From positions 248,001 to 312,000 of the forward strand of contig NZ_FNXY01000009.1 of the NCBI RefSeq assembly GCF_900108855.1: 64,000 nt of DNA, in the 5' to 3' direction. The notes below the pieces were generated by a model. That model was not told the origin of the DNA, did no database searches, and saw nothing but the letters and a program-made list of their open reading frames with translations. Shown here piece by piece: positions 52,727-61,251 of the stretch. A program made the translations under genes and the position numbers. Source of the stretch: Dyadobacter koreensis. GTDB lineage: Bacteria; Bacteroidota; Bacteroidia; Cytophagales; Spirosomataceae. Position 1 is the first letter of the stretch. Each line of letters begins with the position of its first letter.

Positions 52727-55600
52727 TTACCGGATCACCATGACGGAGCCTCGCAGCACAACCGGATTTCGTTCAGGGAAATATTGAGCTTCATAGGAAA
52801 CCACATAAGGGTAGACCCCCGGCTGGACTTTAACCCCTTTATAAGTTCCATCCCACTTATCTTCAATCGAGGTTGTTGCGTAAATAACTTCACCCCAGCG
52901 GTTGTAAATCCTGATCGAATAGTTGATGTAATAAGCCCCAAAAACATCCAAATTTTCATTTTTTCCGTCTCCATCAGGCGTAAAGGCATCCGGTATGAAA
53001 AAGCGCGGTTCGCATTGATCCAATACACTGGTCGATTGCCGTGCAACACACCCTTCCTCATTTGTAGCCAATACGGTATAAACACCTTCCTTGTTAACCG
53101 TAACGGCCTGAGTCGTTTCATTAGAATGCGGCCATTCATATTTTATAACCCCAATTCCATTAGCGTCCAGGATAGTCGACCCACCATCAGGTACACAGAT
53201 ATAATATTCTGGTGCTAATCTTAAAATTGGCGAAGGTAATTCTGCAACCTGAAGCGTGTCATAGTTGTAACAATCATTACCATTTTTAACCTGAACAAAA
53301 TAGGTACCAGGTTGGCGCACTGTAATGCTCCGGGTATCTTCACCGGTATTCCACAAAAATTCACGCCACGTCAGTCCGGGTGCCGTTATCAGAATAGAAC
53401 TGTCACGACACATTGTGGTATCCGGACCAATACTAAATGGTGGTGGTTTTCGAAGAGTTACTTCAATTGTATCTATTGAAAAACAATCTGCATCCGGGCC
53501 ATTATAGGCAACAGCAAGATAACGCCCGGTTGCTGTAATGCGAATCGTTTTAGAGCGACCGATAATTCTTCCCCGATTATACCATTCATAAATTTCAGCA
53601 TTCACACCCATATCCAATGGCACATAAGCGCCGCAAGTGTCCTTGTCTGGACCCAGATTTATTTGTGGTGGAGTTTCATAAATGACGATCGTGTCTTTAG
53701 TGACGATACTAGTACAGGCGTTTGATTGAGAAAGAGATACAATATAACTTCCTGGTTGAGTATATGTATGCGAAATTTTGGCTTCCTGTGAAGATCCACC
53801 ATTACCGTCTCCAAAATCCCAGATATACATATTATCCTTTAAAGGGTCACAAATTGGCCCAGCTTCAAAATTTGTAGGCTCATTCGTACAAAAACCATCC
53901 GCAGAAAATCCTGGCCCGGAAGCCTCCTGTGTGAAATCCTGAACCATACTTGGCAAACCGAGCTGACTTTTCTTACCGCCAAGATTTACACCTTCTTTTT
54001 CATATTCAATGGCAGAGACAGAATTCCGTTCCGGTTCTCCAATAGAAGCCAGATAATCACTCCCTTCAATAGCCATGTATATTTTCCCATCAGGGGCAAT
54101 CTGTAAAGCACCGTATTTCTCTGTTGCCGAACTATCGATGACAATCGCAGATTCGACAATTAGGCTGTCGCTGAAAGTCAGATCAAATTGTTTCAGATAA
54201 GACTTGGAACTCCCTTCCCCTTGAAACGAAACATACATTTTTTCGCCACTGGGCGAAAATTCAATTCCATAGGCAGTCGGCGGGGCAGGACCGAGGTCAA
54301 TTGTTTTATTATAGGTAAGAACACCCGTAGAATCATTGAAATTAAAAAGCTCAACGTAATTAGTAGGCGGACCTGGGATAATCACAGCCAACTGCCTTGC
54401 TCCGGTACTGTCAGCGGCAGAAAACTTCATATAACCTTCACCTTCGTTTGGCGAATCGTGCGCCATACCTAATTCAGGAGAACTGGTTTCTGTTAAACCG
54501 CCCGTTGTAGCGTGGAAAATACGGAATTTATTAGTGCCATAATCGTGGGAAATCACCCAATAAGTACTGTCTCTTTTATTTTGGACAGCCGCAATACGCT
54601 CAGTTGTTGGCTGTTGTAAAGTTGTATTTTGCTCAATAATCTCGCCTTTTCCGAAATTAAGTCGCATGTCCACGACACTCTTTGTTAAAAATTTACTTCC
54701 CTCAATTTCTGTGGTAGTGAAAACATTAAACAAATATTCACAGCCCTTACACGTGGGCTGCGGTACTATCAATACAGATTGTGTAGAACTGGGACTTCCT
54801 TTAAGAGGCTCACAAGTACCACTGAAAGCACACTGCATTTCTTCATTATCGCGATTATAAATCCTGATTCCGTCCGAATAAAACTGTAAAACGCCTTTGG
54901 AGTTTGCAATGGACGATGACCCTTCTGGCGTATTAACTTTCCCATCTGTAATCGGAGCCGGCGGAGAGCTTGAAAAATCAAGTCCGGCATTTCCTCCAAA
55001 GAACCATTTTGCACCTTCCTGATTGGCAGGCTCCATACAGATTTTCACGTTCACCCGATCTTGAAGTTTACAGCCGTTCGGCATGATAACCTCTACAGAA
55101 TAACATCCTGAGCTGTCCACTTCCAGAGTCTGCGTTGTATCACCTTTCGGATACCAGATATACTTAGCCCCCTCAGGCGCTCCATTTGGATAAGGATCCA
55201 AAACCAAGCTTGTATTAGGACAGATAGTTGTATCTGATTTCCACTGTTGAAATGGCGGCGGAACTTCTCCGATATTTATCTGCTGTGACTCAGTCGTTTG
55301 GCTTCCATTTGCGAAAGTCCGAATCAATGTTACGGTATAAGGTCCGGCAGTTTTATACGAATGCAGAGGATTACGAACGTCGCCGGTTCCCCCATCTCCA
55401 AAGTTCCACGCCCAGGAAGTTGCCGTGCTATTTTCATCTTCCTTAAAACTAGTGCCGTCTTCCGCACATGCAGGGCTGGGTACACATGCATCCTCATACG
55501 TGAATGTAAAAGTCTGCGCGTTCGCCAAACCCGTCCCCAGGAACAGCAAAAAGAAGAATGAATAAAATATTTTTCGATGTGTATTATAAAATAGCCTCAT
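52727..55600 (-). CDS. Large T9SS-exported protein with PKD domains and type B C-terminal domain
   Basis: A 957-residue surface protein with a signal peptide (ending at GLANAQ). An N-terminal PKD domain (about 30-110, 'WAWNFGDGGTGDVRNPLHSY') is followed by a long region of propeller-like strands (about 175-560). A second PKD domain (about 595-645, 'YIWDFGDGNGGSSQEAKISHTY') and Ig-like repeats come next ('PPQINLGPDKDTC...', 'PPPFSIGPDTTMC...'). The C-terminal 85 residues, 'FIPDAFTPDGDGKNENLDVFG ... YNRWGEVIYATT', are the gliding-motility-associated type B sorting domain. It should be secreted by T9SS. The divergent PorP/SprF gene is its likely outer-membrane partner. Confidence 0.93.
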   Translation of the reverse strand: MRLFYNTHRKIFYSFFFLLFLGTGLANAQTFTFTYEDACVPSPACAEDGTSFKEDENSTATSWAWNFGDGGTGDVRNPLHSYKTAGPYTVTLIRTFANGSQTTESQQINIGEVPPPFQQWKSDTTICPNTSLVLDPYPNGAPEGAKYIWYPKGDTTQTLEVDSSGCYSVEVIMPNGCKLQDRVNVKICMEPANQEGAKWFFGGNAGLDFSSSPPAPITDGKVNTPEGSSSIANSKGVLQFYSDGIRIYNRDNEEMQCAFSGTCEPLKGSPSSTQSVLIVPQPTCKGCEYLFNVFTTTEIEGSKFLTKSVVDMRLNFGKGEIIEQNTTLQQPTTERIAAVQNKRDSTYWVISHDYGTNKFRIFHATTGGLTETSSPELGMAHDSPNEGEGYMKFSAADSTGARQLAVIIPGPPTNYVELFNFNDSTGVLTYNKTIDLGPAPPTAYGIEFSPSGEKMYVSFQGEGSSKSYLKQFDLTFSDSLIVESAIVIDSSATEKYGALQIAPDGKIYMAIEGSDYLASIGEPERNSVSAIEYEKEGVNLGGKKSQLGLPSMVQDFTQEASGPGFSADGFCTNEPTNFEAGPICDPLKDNMYIWDFGDGNGGSSQEAKISHTYTQPGSYIVSLSQSNACTSIVTKDTIVIYETPPQINLGPDKDTCGAYVPLDMGVNAEIYEWYNRGRIIGRSKTIRITATGRYLAVAYNGPDADCFSIDTIEVTLRKPPPFSIGPDTTMCRDSSILITAPGLTWREFLWNTGEDTRSITVRQPGTYFVQVKNGNDCYNYDTLQVAELPSPILRLAPEYYICVPDGGSTILDANGIGVIKYEWPHSNETTQAVTVNKEGVYTVLATNEEGCVARQSTSVLDQCEPRFFIPDAFTPDGDGKNENLDVFGAYYINYSIRIYNRWGEVIYATTSIEDKWDGTYKGVKVQPGVYPYVVSYEAQYFPERNPVVLRGSVMVIR

Positions 55601-55825
55601 GTTTCGTTACTAAATCAATCATCCCTACCCCGCCAATTTAATATTCTTGTTACCCGATCATTCTAACGAAAATAATATGTTAAAATTTTGTGTGGTAATG
55701 TCTTAAAAACCATAGTAATTTGAATATTAATACGCAATGTGGCGACAATTTGTGAATTATATTTTAGTAATTTTTATGTCCGTATCGTCAATTCGCTGTA
55801 ATTAGCGGACAAAGTCTGATAATAT

Positions 55826-56854
55826 ATGATAAAGCGTATACTTCCTCTTATGATTATGACACTGATCTGCCTTAAAGGTTGGAGTCAGGATCCGCAATTT
55901 TCGCAGTTTTATGCTAATCCGCTGTACCTTAATCCGGCATTAGCCGGGGGAGCTCTGGCTCCGCGTCTGACTGCAAATTATCGTAACCAATGGCCGGCCC
56001 TCTCTGCGAATTTTGTGACGGCATCTTTCGGAGCGGATGTATTTCTTCCTAACTATAATAGCGGGATTGGAGTTCAGGTGACGACGGATAGCCAGGGATT
56101 AGGAAACCTTAAAGCAACAGACGTTGCGCTGCAATATTCGTATCAAATCAATTTGAACGATGTCACTTCGCTCAGGCTGGGTATCCAGGGTGGTTTTGCT
56201 TCTCGGTCACTTGATTATTATGGATTAACCTTCGGCGACCAGTTTAATAACGGAGGATTTACCGGAAATCCTTCAACCGATCCTTTTGCACAGGGCGGCC
56301 CCAATGTTTCCTATGCAGATTTTTCAACCGGTATGATGGTTTATTCGGACTGGTACTGGCTCGGACTTGCTGCACATCATATCAACCGACCCAATCAGGC
56401 ATTCAGCGGAACAGAAGCGAGACTTCCGGTAAAAGCAAGCTTGCAGGCAGGTCTTCGCATACCGTTCGCCGGATATACGTTTTTAGGAAATGAGATTGAT
56501 AAAGAAAAAAGTATCTCGCCAGCTATTTTATACAAAAAACAAGGAAAATACGACCAGCTGGACATGGGGCTTTATGTGACAATCGAGCCCTTGGTTTTAG
56601 GGATGTGGTACCGTGGAATCCCTTTTAAGAAATATGAGCCGTCGATTAATAACCATGAATCACTGGTTTTTCTTGCCGGTTTTCGTCAGGATAAATTTTC
56701 GATTGGATATAGTTACGACTTAACAATTTCCACGCTGGGAGCCGGAAGTGGCGGAGCACATGAAATTTCGCTTTCCTATATTTTTGAACCACTTACTCCG
56801 AAACCAAGACGTTCAAGAAGCAGCAAACATCAGTTATCCTGCCCGAAATTCTAA
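55826..56854 (+). CDS. PorP/SprF family type IX secretion outer-membrane protein
   Basis: A 342-residue exported protein with a signal peptide and the family opening 'QDPQFSQFYANPLYLNPALAGG' followed by beta strands. It belongs to the PorP/SprF family, one member of which (SprF) is needed to place the SprB adhesin on the surface. Its gene is divergent from the type B cargo gene with a 225-base gap, an arrangement typical of cargo-specific SprF pairs. The C-terminus is basic ('KPRRSRSSKHQLS'). Confidence 0.93.
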   Translation: MIKRILPLMIMTLICLKGWSQDPQFSQFYANPLYLNPALAGGALAPRLTANYRNQWPALSANFVTASFGADVFLPNYNSGIGVQVTTDSQGLGNLKATDVALQYSYQINLNDVTSLRLGIQGGFASRSLDYYGLTFGDQFNNGGFTGNPSTDPFAQGGPNVSYADFSTGMMVYSDWYWLGLAAHHINRPNQAFSGTEARLPVKASLQAGLRIPFAGYTFLGNEIDKEKSISPAILYKKQGKYDQLDMGLYVTIEPLVLGMWYRGIPFKKYEPSINNHESLVFLAGFRQDKFSIGYSYDLTISTLGAGSGGAHEISLSYIFEPLTPKPRRSRSSKHQLSCPKF

Positions 56855-56880
56855 CGTAGAATTAGTTACTTTCATTTACT

Positions 56881-56914
56881 AAACGCAGACAATTTATGTC
56901 TGCGTTTTTTTTTG
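56881..56914 (+). terminator. Intrinsic terminator after the PorP/SprF gene
   Basis: AAACGCAGAC and GTCTGCGTTT form a perfect 10-bp stem around a 7-base loop, with a run of nine T. Confidence 0.92.
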
Positions 56915-56990
56915 TTACAGTATAATAACACAAGCCTCTACTTTTTGATTTAAGCTTAAACAGTTATATATAAAGGGCAATCCATTTTTT

Positions 56991-57779
56991 ATGAACAATT
57001 CACAAATACGCAGTATTTTTTTCAGCCTTCTTATGTCAGCACTATCTATTAGCGTGATGGCAGCTCCTCCCAAAAGAGAATTTTATGAAATAAAAATGTA
57101 TCATTTGAAAGACAAAACGCAGGAAGCTGCCGTTGAAGCCTTTCTTAAGGATGCGTACGTCCCCGCCTTGCATCGTGCCGGAATTAAAAATGTTGGTGTT
57201 TTCAAGCCTGTCCCGAGTGACACTATGAGTGGAAAATTAATATATGTTTTTACACCATTAAGCTCTCTGGACCAACTTTTGACTCTTCCAAAACTGTTGG
57301 ATAAGGATTCCAAGTATCTGGAAGCCGGGAAAGACTATCTTGATGCGCCTTTTAAAAACCCACCTTATGTACGTATCGAAACGACGATTCTTCAAGCTTT
57401 TACTTCGATGCCGGTTCATTCAAAGCCAAAATTAAGTGCGCCGAAAAGCGAGCGTGTATATGAAATGCGCAGTTATGAAGGACATACCGAAAGAAGATAT
57501 CAGAACAAAGTAAAAATGTTCAACGATGGTGGAGAAATTCCGCTTTTTGTAAGACTTGGTTTCAACGCAGTTTTTTACGGAGAAGTAATTGCCGGAAGCC
57601 ATCAGCCAAACTTGATGTACATGACAACTTTTGAAAATAAAGCGGATCGTGATGCACATTGGAAATCTTTCAGTGAAGATGCGGAATGGAACAAACTGAA
57701 AGTTAATCCTGAATATCAGAACAACGTTTCAAAAAATACAAGTTTCTATATGTATCCGACTGAGTATTCGGATATTTAA
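56991..57779 (+). CDS. NIPSNAP family protein, exported
   Basis: A 262-residue protein with a signal peptide (ending SVMAAP) and two NIPSNAP-like ferredoxin-fold modules, about 28-135 ('REFYEIKMYHLKDKTQEAAVEAFLKDAYVPALHRAG') and 150-260 ('RVYEMRSYEGHTERRYQNKVKMFNDGGEIPLFVRLGF'). NIPSNAP proteins are dimeric alpha/beta barrel proteins of varied, mostly unknown function; export is common in Bacteroidota. It is a single-gene unit. Confidence 0.88.
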   Translation: MNNSQIRSIFFSLLMSALSISVMAAPPKREFYEIKMYHLKDKTQEAAVEAFLKDAYVPALHRAGIKNVGVFKPVPSDTMSGKLIYVFTPLSSLDQLLTLPKLLDKDSKYLEAGKDYLDAPFKNPPYVRIETTILQAFTSMPVHSKPKLSAPKSERVYEMRSYEGHTERRYQNKVKMFNDGGEIPLFVRLGFNAVFYGEVIAGSHQPNLMYMTTFENKADRDAHWKSFSEDAEWNKLKVNPEYQNNVSKNTSFYMYPTEYSDI

Positions 57780-57796
57780 TTGTTAACAATATTTTG

Positions 57797-57844
57797 AAAA
57801 AGGTCAGGATTGCAGAGATTTTCTCTGGCTATCCTGACCTTTTT
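57797..57844. terminator. Bidirectional terminator overlapping the stop of the next minus-strand gene
   Basis: AAAAAGGTCAGGAT pairs perfectly with ATCCTGACCTTTTT over 14 bp, enclosing a second stem around CAGAGA/TCTCTG. The TAG stop of the convergent gene at 57829-57831 is inside the outer stem. Confidence 0.9.
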
Positions 57845-58272
57845 CTTTTCCTTCTCCAAAATCTCCTGGCAGGCTTGTCCTTTGTAATGGAATTAGAAGT
57901 AACTGCGATATTATTCTCAAAAAATAATTGTCTGATTTCAGTTACAGAACAATCAAACTGAACAGCCAAAGTCTCAATTTCCAGACATTTATTTAGATAT
58001 CTGTTTATTATTTCCTTTTTCCTAAAATCTGTAAGTACCTTTTTTCCAAAGTAATTCTTCTTAATTTCCGACTGATAGCTTACTAAAATTTGAATAATCT
58101 CATCCAAGTCAGACGGCCTTATCCTGATATTTGAGTCTATTGTATCCAATTGATAAACAAATACGCTTTGACCAATTGAGACATAAAACAAACCGTTTGC
58201 CGTTTTTATCAGTTCAAGATTATATCTGCTTTTCTCCGTGTTGATAATTTCGGATTTTATTATTTCCTGCAT
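57829..58272 (-). CDS. Conserved-looking protein of unknown function with an HTH-like segment
   Basis: A 147-residue soluble protein that I do not recognise. It has a small beta-rich half ('YNLELIKTANGLFYVSIGQSVFVYQLDTID') and a helical half ('ETLAVQFDCSVTEIRQLFFENNIAV', about 98-123) that could be a helix-turn-helix. The C-terminus is very basic (ARRFWRRKRKRSG). The last codons lie inside a strong hairpin that is also the terminator for the convergent gene. No role is assigned. Confidence 0.55.
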   Translation of the reverse strand: MQEIIKSEIINTEKSRYNLELIKTANGLFYVSIGQSVFVYQLDTIDSNIRIRPSDLDEIIQILVSYQSEIKKNYFGKKVLTDFRKKEIINRYLNKCLEIETLAVQFDCSVTEIRQLFFENNIAVTSNSITKDKPARRFWRRKRKRSG

Positions 58273-58293
58273 AAGTGTATGTCGTAAAAGTGA

Positions 58294-58334
58294 AATCCCT
58301 TGATAATATCGAACGGATAATTTATCAAGGGATT
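58294..58334 (-). terminator. Hairpin downstream of murQ
   Basis: AATCCCTTGATAA pairs with TTATCAAGGGATT over 13 bp around a 15-base loop. On the minus strand it is followed by TTTCACTTTT. It lies about 90 bases after the murQ stop and may end that transcript. Confidence 0.5.
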
Positions 58335-58421
58335 AATATACAATTTACTATACAGAAAATATCTCAGCCTTATACTCTAATCAAACAATTCATATCTTAT
58401 TAAAAATTTGCCTAGAACGTT

Positions 58422-59237
58422 CTACTTCCTAACCGCCTCAATCGCGCCACGGACACTGCCATACTGATCCAGCAGCGATTCGGCCTCATCCGGTGAAACA
58501 CCTAGTTCATCTATAATCATGTGGATCGCACGGTTTACCAGCTTTTCGTTGGTCATCTGCATATCCACCATTTTATTTCCTTTTACTTTTCCAAGACGAA
58601 TCATCACAGAAGTGGAGATCATATTCAGTACCAGTTTTTGGGCGGTACCCGATTTCATTCTTGTACTTCCTGTCAAAAATTCTGGTCCAACTACTACCTC
58701 AACAGGAAAATCACACGCTGCTGCGATAGGGGAACCGCTGTTACAAACCACACAACCTGTCAGCAAACCGGCTTTTTTAGCCTCATTTAATCCGCCAATC
58801 ACATAGGGTGTGCGGCCGGAAGCGGCCAGTCCGATCAGCGTATCGTTTTCATTTAAATTATAGGGAGCAAGATCAATCCACGCCTGCGTCCAGTTATCCT
58901 CTGCATTTTCCACCGCTTTTCTGATCGCAACATCACCGCCGGCAATAATGCCTACAACCAAATCAAAGGGAACGCCAAAAGTTGGCGGGCATTCCGAAGC
59001 ATCCACAACCCCCAAACGACCACTCGTTCCGGCACCGATATAAAATAAACGTCCGCCTTTTTTCATACGCGGAACAATCTCCTCGATCAAAGCTTCAATT
59101 TGAGGAATTACCTTTTGAACGGCATTAGGCACAGTCTGATCTTCCCGATTGATAGAGCTCAAAATTTCATTGACACTCATCTGATCAAGATTATTGTAGA
59201 GAGATGATGATTCGGTTGTTAGCATGGAATGTTGCAT
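58422..59237 (-). CDS. murQ: N-acetylmuramic acid 6-phosphate etherase MurQ
   Basis: A 271-residue SIS-domain enzyme that removes lactate from MurNAc-6-phosphate in peptidoglycan recycling. The SIS motifs are 'RLFYIGAGTSGRLGVVDASECPPTFG' with its conserved Ser/Glu region, 'GIIAGGDVAIRKAVENAED' and 'GLAASGRTPYVIGG'. 'GSTRMKSGTAQKLVLNMIST' is the later sugar-phosphate block. I chose the ATG at 59237; an ATG at 59225 is as good, and the longer frame to 59321 adds non-family residues. No anhMurNAc kinase or transporter is adjacent. Confidence 0.96.
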   Translation of the reverse strand: MQHSMLTTESSSLYNNLDQMSVNEILSSINREDQTVPNAVQKVIPQIEALIEEIVPRMKKGGRLFYIGAGTSGRLGVVDASECPPTFGVPFDLVVGIIAGGDVAIRKAVENAEDNWTQAWIDLAPYNLNENDTLIGLAASGRTPYVIGGLNEAKKAGLLTGCVVCNSGSPIAAACDFPVEVVVGPEFLTGSTRMKSGTAQKLVLNMISTSVMIRLGKVKGNKMVDMQMTNEKLVNRAIHMIIDELGVSPDEAESLLDQYGSVRGAIEAVRK

Positions 59238-59384
59238 TGATTGAAATCCAAAATTAATTATTTTCTGTGAACGAACCTTTACCAAATAAATAATATGGGA
59301 TTTATCTAAGTATATCCGCAAATATTTGGCGTAAAATTTGGAAAATAAAAAGATAGGCTTCTAATTTGTAACACCAAGTTAGAC

Positions 59385-59402
59385 TTAGCGAAATTTCGCT
59401 AA
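59385..59402. promoter_or_regulatory. 18-bp perfect palindrome upstream of the ilv leader
   Basis: TTAGCGAAATTTCGCTAA is a perfect palindrome ending about 30 bases before the leader peptide start. It lies where the -33 region would fall if the near-match TATATTTT (59407-59414) is the -7 element. It is a candidate operator; no regulator can be named. Confidence 0.5.
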
Positions 59403-59431
59403 AAATTATATTTTCGTTTTTTGATTGATTT

Positions 59432-59485
59432 ATGTTAATCGTACGTTCCATCTTCCTACTGATCGTAGTCACGTCCATGACGTGA
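59432..59485 (+). CDS. Branched-chain amino acid leader peptide (ilv attenuator)
   Basis: A 17-codon open frame, MLIVRSIFLLIVVTSMT, starting with ATG at 59432 and ending with TGA at 59483-59485. Nine of 17 residues are branched-chain amino acids: Leu, Ile and Val three times each, in clusters LIV and LLIVV. It lies 76 bases before ilvD and immediately ahead of overlapping hairpins. Ribosomes short of Leu, Ile or Val would stall here, exposing the strand that blocks terminator formation, as in the E. coli ilvGMEDA and leu leaders (established mechanism, applied here by inference). Confidence 0.85.
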   Translation: MLIVRSIFLLIVVTSMT

Positions 59486-59543
59486 GTGAGATGTTAACGG
59501 CATATACCCGCACCTCACTCACCCGCTGAGTGAGGTGTTTTTT
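59469..59543 (+). promoter_or_regulatory. Ribosome-controlled transcription attenuator upstream of ilvD
   Basis: Three alternative pairings overlap. The 1:2 hairpin is TCACGTC (59469-59475) with GACGTGA (59479-59485), 7 bp, inside the leader peptide's last codons. The 2:3 antiterminator is GTGAGTGAG (59482-59490) with CTCACTCAC (59514-59522), 9 bp, with two more pairs after a mismatch. The 3:4 terminator is CACCTCACTCA (59511-59521) with TGAGTGAGGTG (59527-59537). Strand 2 overlaps the leader stop codon, so 1:2 and 2:3 exclude each other, as do 2:3 and 3:4. Stalling in the Leu/Ile/Val codons would favour 2:3 and read-through. Confidence 0.85.
59511..59543 (+). terminator. Attenuator terminator before ilvD
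   Basis: CACCTCACTCA and TGAGTGAGGTG form a perfect 11-bp stem with the 5-base loop CCCGC, followed by TTTTTT (59538-59543). It stands between the leader peptide and the ilvD ATG, with no gene end nearby to explain it otherwise. Confidence 0.92.
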
Positions 59544-59561
59544 ATCTTACAATAATTCACC

Positions 59562-61247
59562 ATGGCGACAGAACTAAACAGATTTTCGAAAACCTTAACC
59601 CAGGAAGTTACAAACCCGGCAGCTCAGGCAATGCTTTACGGCATTGGATTAAAAGAAGAAGACATGGTAAAGCCACAAATTGGTATTGCCAGTACAGGTT
59701 ATGAAGGAAACCCTTGTAACATGCACTTAAATGGTCTTTCTGTTTATGTAAAACAAGGAATCACGGCTAATAACATGGTCGGCCTGATCTTTAACACCAT
59801 TGGAGTTTCCGATGGTATGACAAACGGAAATGACGGGATGCGTTATTCACTTCCAAGTCGCGATATCATTGCAGATTCTATCGAAACGGTTGTTGCCGCA
59901 CAGTGGTATGATGGTGTGATCGCTGTGGTTGGTTGTGATAAAAATATGCCTGGTGCTGTGATGGCGATGGCGCGTTTAGACCGTCCTGCTATTATGGTAT
60001 ATGGTGGAACGATCCGTTCAGGTCATTATAAAGGACAAAAACTGGATATCGTTTCTGCTTTTGAAGCACTTGGTAAAAAGTTTGCCAACAATATTTCTGA
60101 CGAAGATTATAAAGGAGTTATACAAAATTCAATTCCTGGTCAGGGTGCTTGTGGTGGGATGTACACTGCAAATACAATGGCTGCTTCGATTGAAGCGATG
60201 GGATTAAGTTTGCCTTTCAGCAGTTCTTACCCGGCAACGCACGAAGGAAAACAGGAAGAATGCAGGAAAATCGGTGCGGCAATGAAAAACTTGCTTGAGC
60301 TGAATATTACACCAAGAGATATAATCACAAAAAAATCACTTGAAAATGCTTTGACTTTGGTTATGGCATTGGGTGGTTCTACAAATGCTGCATTACACTT
60401 TCTCGCGATTGCACGTGCGGCAGATCTTCCTTTGACGTTGGACGATATTCAGGCAATTTCCAACAAAGTGCCTTTCATCGCTGATCTTAAACCAAGCGGT
60501 AAATACTTCATGGAAGATATTCTTGCCATTGGCGGTGTTCCTGCGGTAATGAAATATTTGTATTCAAAAGGAATGATCCATGGCGATTGTTTGACTGTAA
60601 CAGGAAAAACTTTGGCAGAAGACTTAGCCGAAGCACCGGATCTTGATTTTGAAACACAAAAAATTATTTTCCCTCTGGAAAACCCGATTAAGTCTTCTGG
60701 GCATATCCAGATTTTATACGGCAACCTTGCCCCAACGGGTTCTGTTGCAAAAATTACAGGAAAAGAAGGTTTGACTTTCGACGGCGAAGCAAAAATCTGT
60801 GAGCATGAAACGGAAATTATTACCATGCTTTCCAAAGGAGAAATTAAAGAAGGTCATGTGGTAGTAATCCGTAACGCCGGACCAAAAGGTGGACCAGGTA
60901 TGTCAGAAATGTTGAAACCAACATCTGCGGTTATGGGAGCCGGACTGGGTGATAAAATTGCACTGATCACTGATGGTCGTTTCTCAGGAGGAACACACGG
61001 ATTTGTGGTGGGGCATATCACACCTGAGGCATTTGACGGCGGACCGATCGCGCTTGTGAAAGATGGCGACAGAATCACAATTGATGCAAACACACGTCAA
61101 CTGATTGTGCATATTTCTGATGAAGAAATGGCAGCACGTAAAGCGGCATGGGTACAGCCAGCACCGAAATTCACGAAAGGTATGTTGGGAAGATATATCC
61201 GCACGGTAAAATCTGCCAGTGAAGGATGTGTTACTGACGAAGCGTAA
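59562..61247 (+). CDS. ilvD: Dihydroxy-acid dehydratase IlvD
   Basis: Iron-sulfur enzyme of 561 residues that dehydrates the dihydroxy acids of valine and isoleucine synthesis to keto acids. Three cysteines that bind the cluster are seen: Cys52 ('EGNPCNMH'), Cys125 ('VVGCDKNMPG') and Cys197 ('GQGACGGMYTANT'), with 'ALGGSTNAALHF' and 'DGRFSGGTHGFVVGH' as further signatures. It is the first structural gene of the ilv operon, placed after the attenuator, and a small gene follows 4 bases later. Confidence 0.98.
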   Translation: MATELNRFSKTLTQEVTNPAAQAMLYGIGLKEEDMVKPQIGIASTGYEGNPCNMHLNGLSVYVKQGITANNMVGLIFNTIGVSDGMTNGNDGMRYSLPSRDIIADSIETVVAAQWYDGVIAVVGCDKNMPGAVMAMARLDRPAIMVYGGTIRSGHYKGQKLDIVSAFEALGKKFANNISDEDYKGVIQNSIPGQGACGGMYTANTMAASIEAMGLSLPFSSSYPATHEGKQEECRKIGAAMKNLLELNITPRDIITKKSLENALTLVMALGGSTNAALHFLAIARAADLPLTLDDIQAISNKVPFIADLKPSGKYFMEDILAIGGVPAVMKYLYSKGMIHGDCLTVTGKTLAEDLAEAPDLDFETQKIIFPLENPIKSSGHIQILYGNLAPTGSVAKITGKEGLTFDGEAKICEHETEIITMLSKGEIKEGHVVVIRNAGPKGGPGMSEMLKPTSAVMGAGLGDKIALITDGRFSGGTHGFVVGHITPEAFDGGPIALVKDGDRITIDANTRQLIVHISDEEMAARKAAWVQPAPKFTKGMLGRYIRTVKSASEGCVTDEA

Positions 61248-61251
61248 AAAT

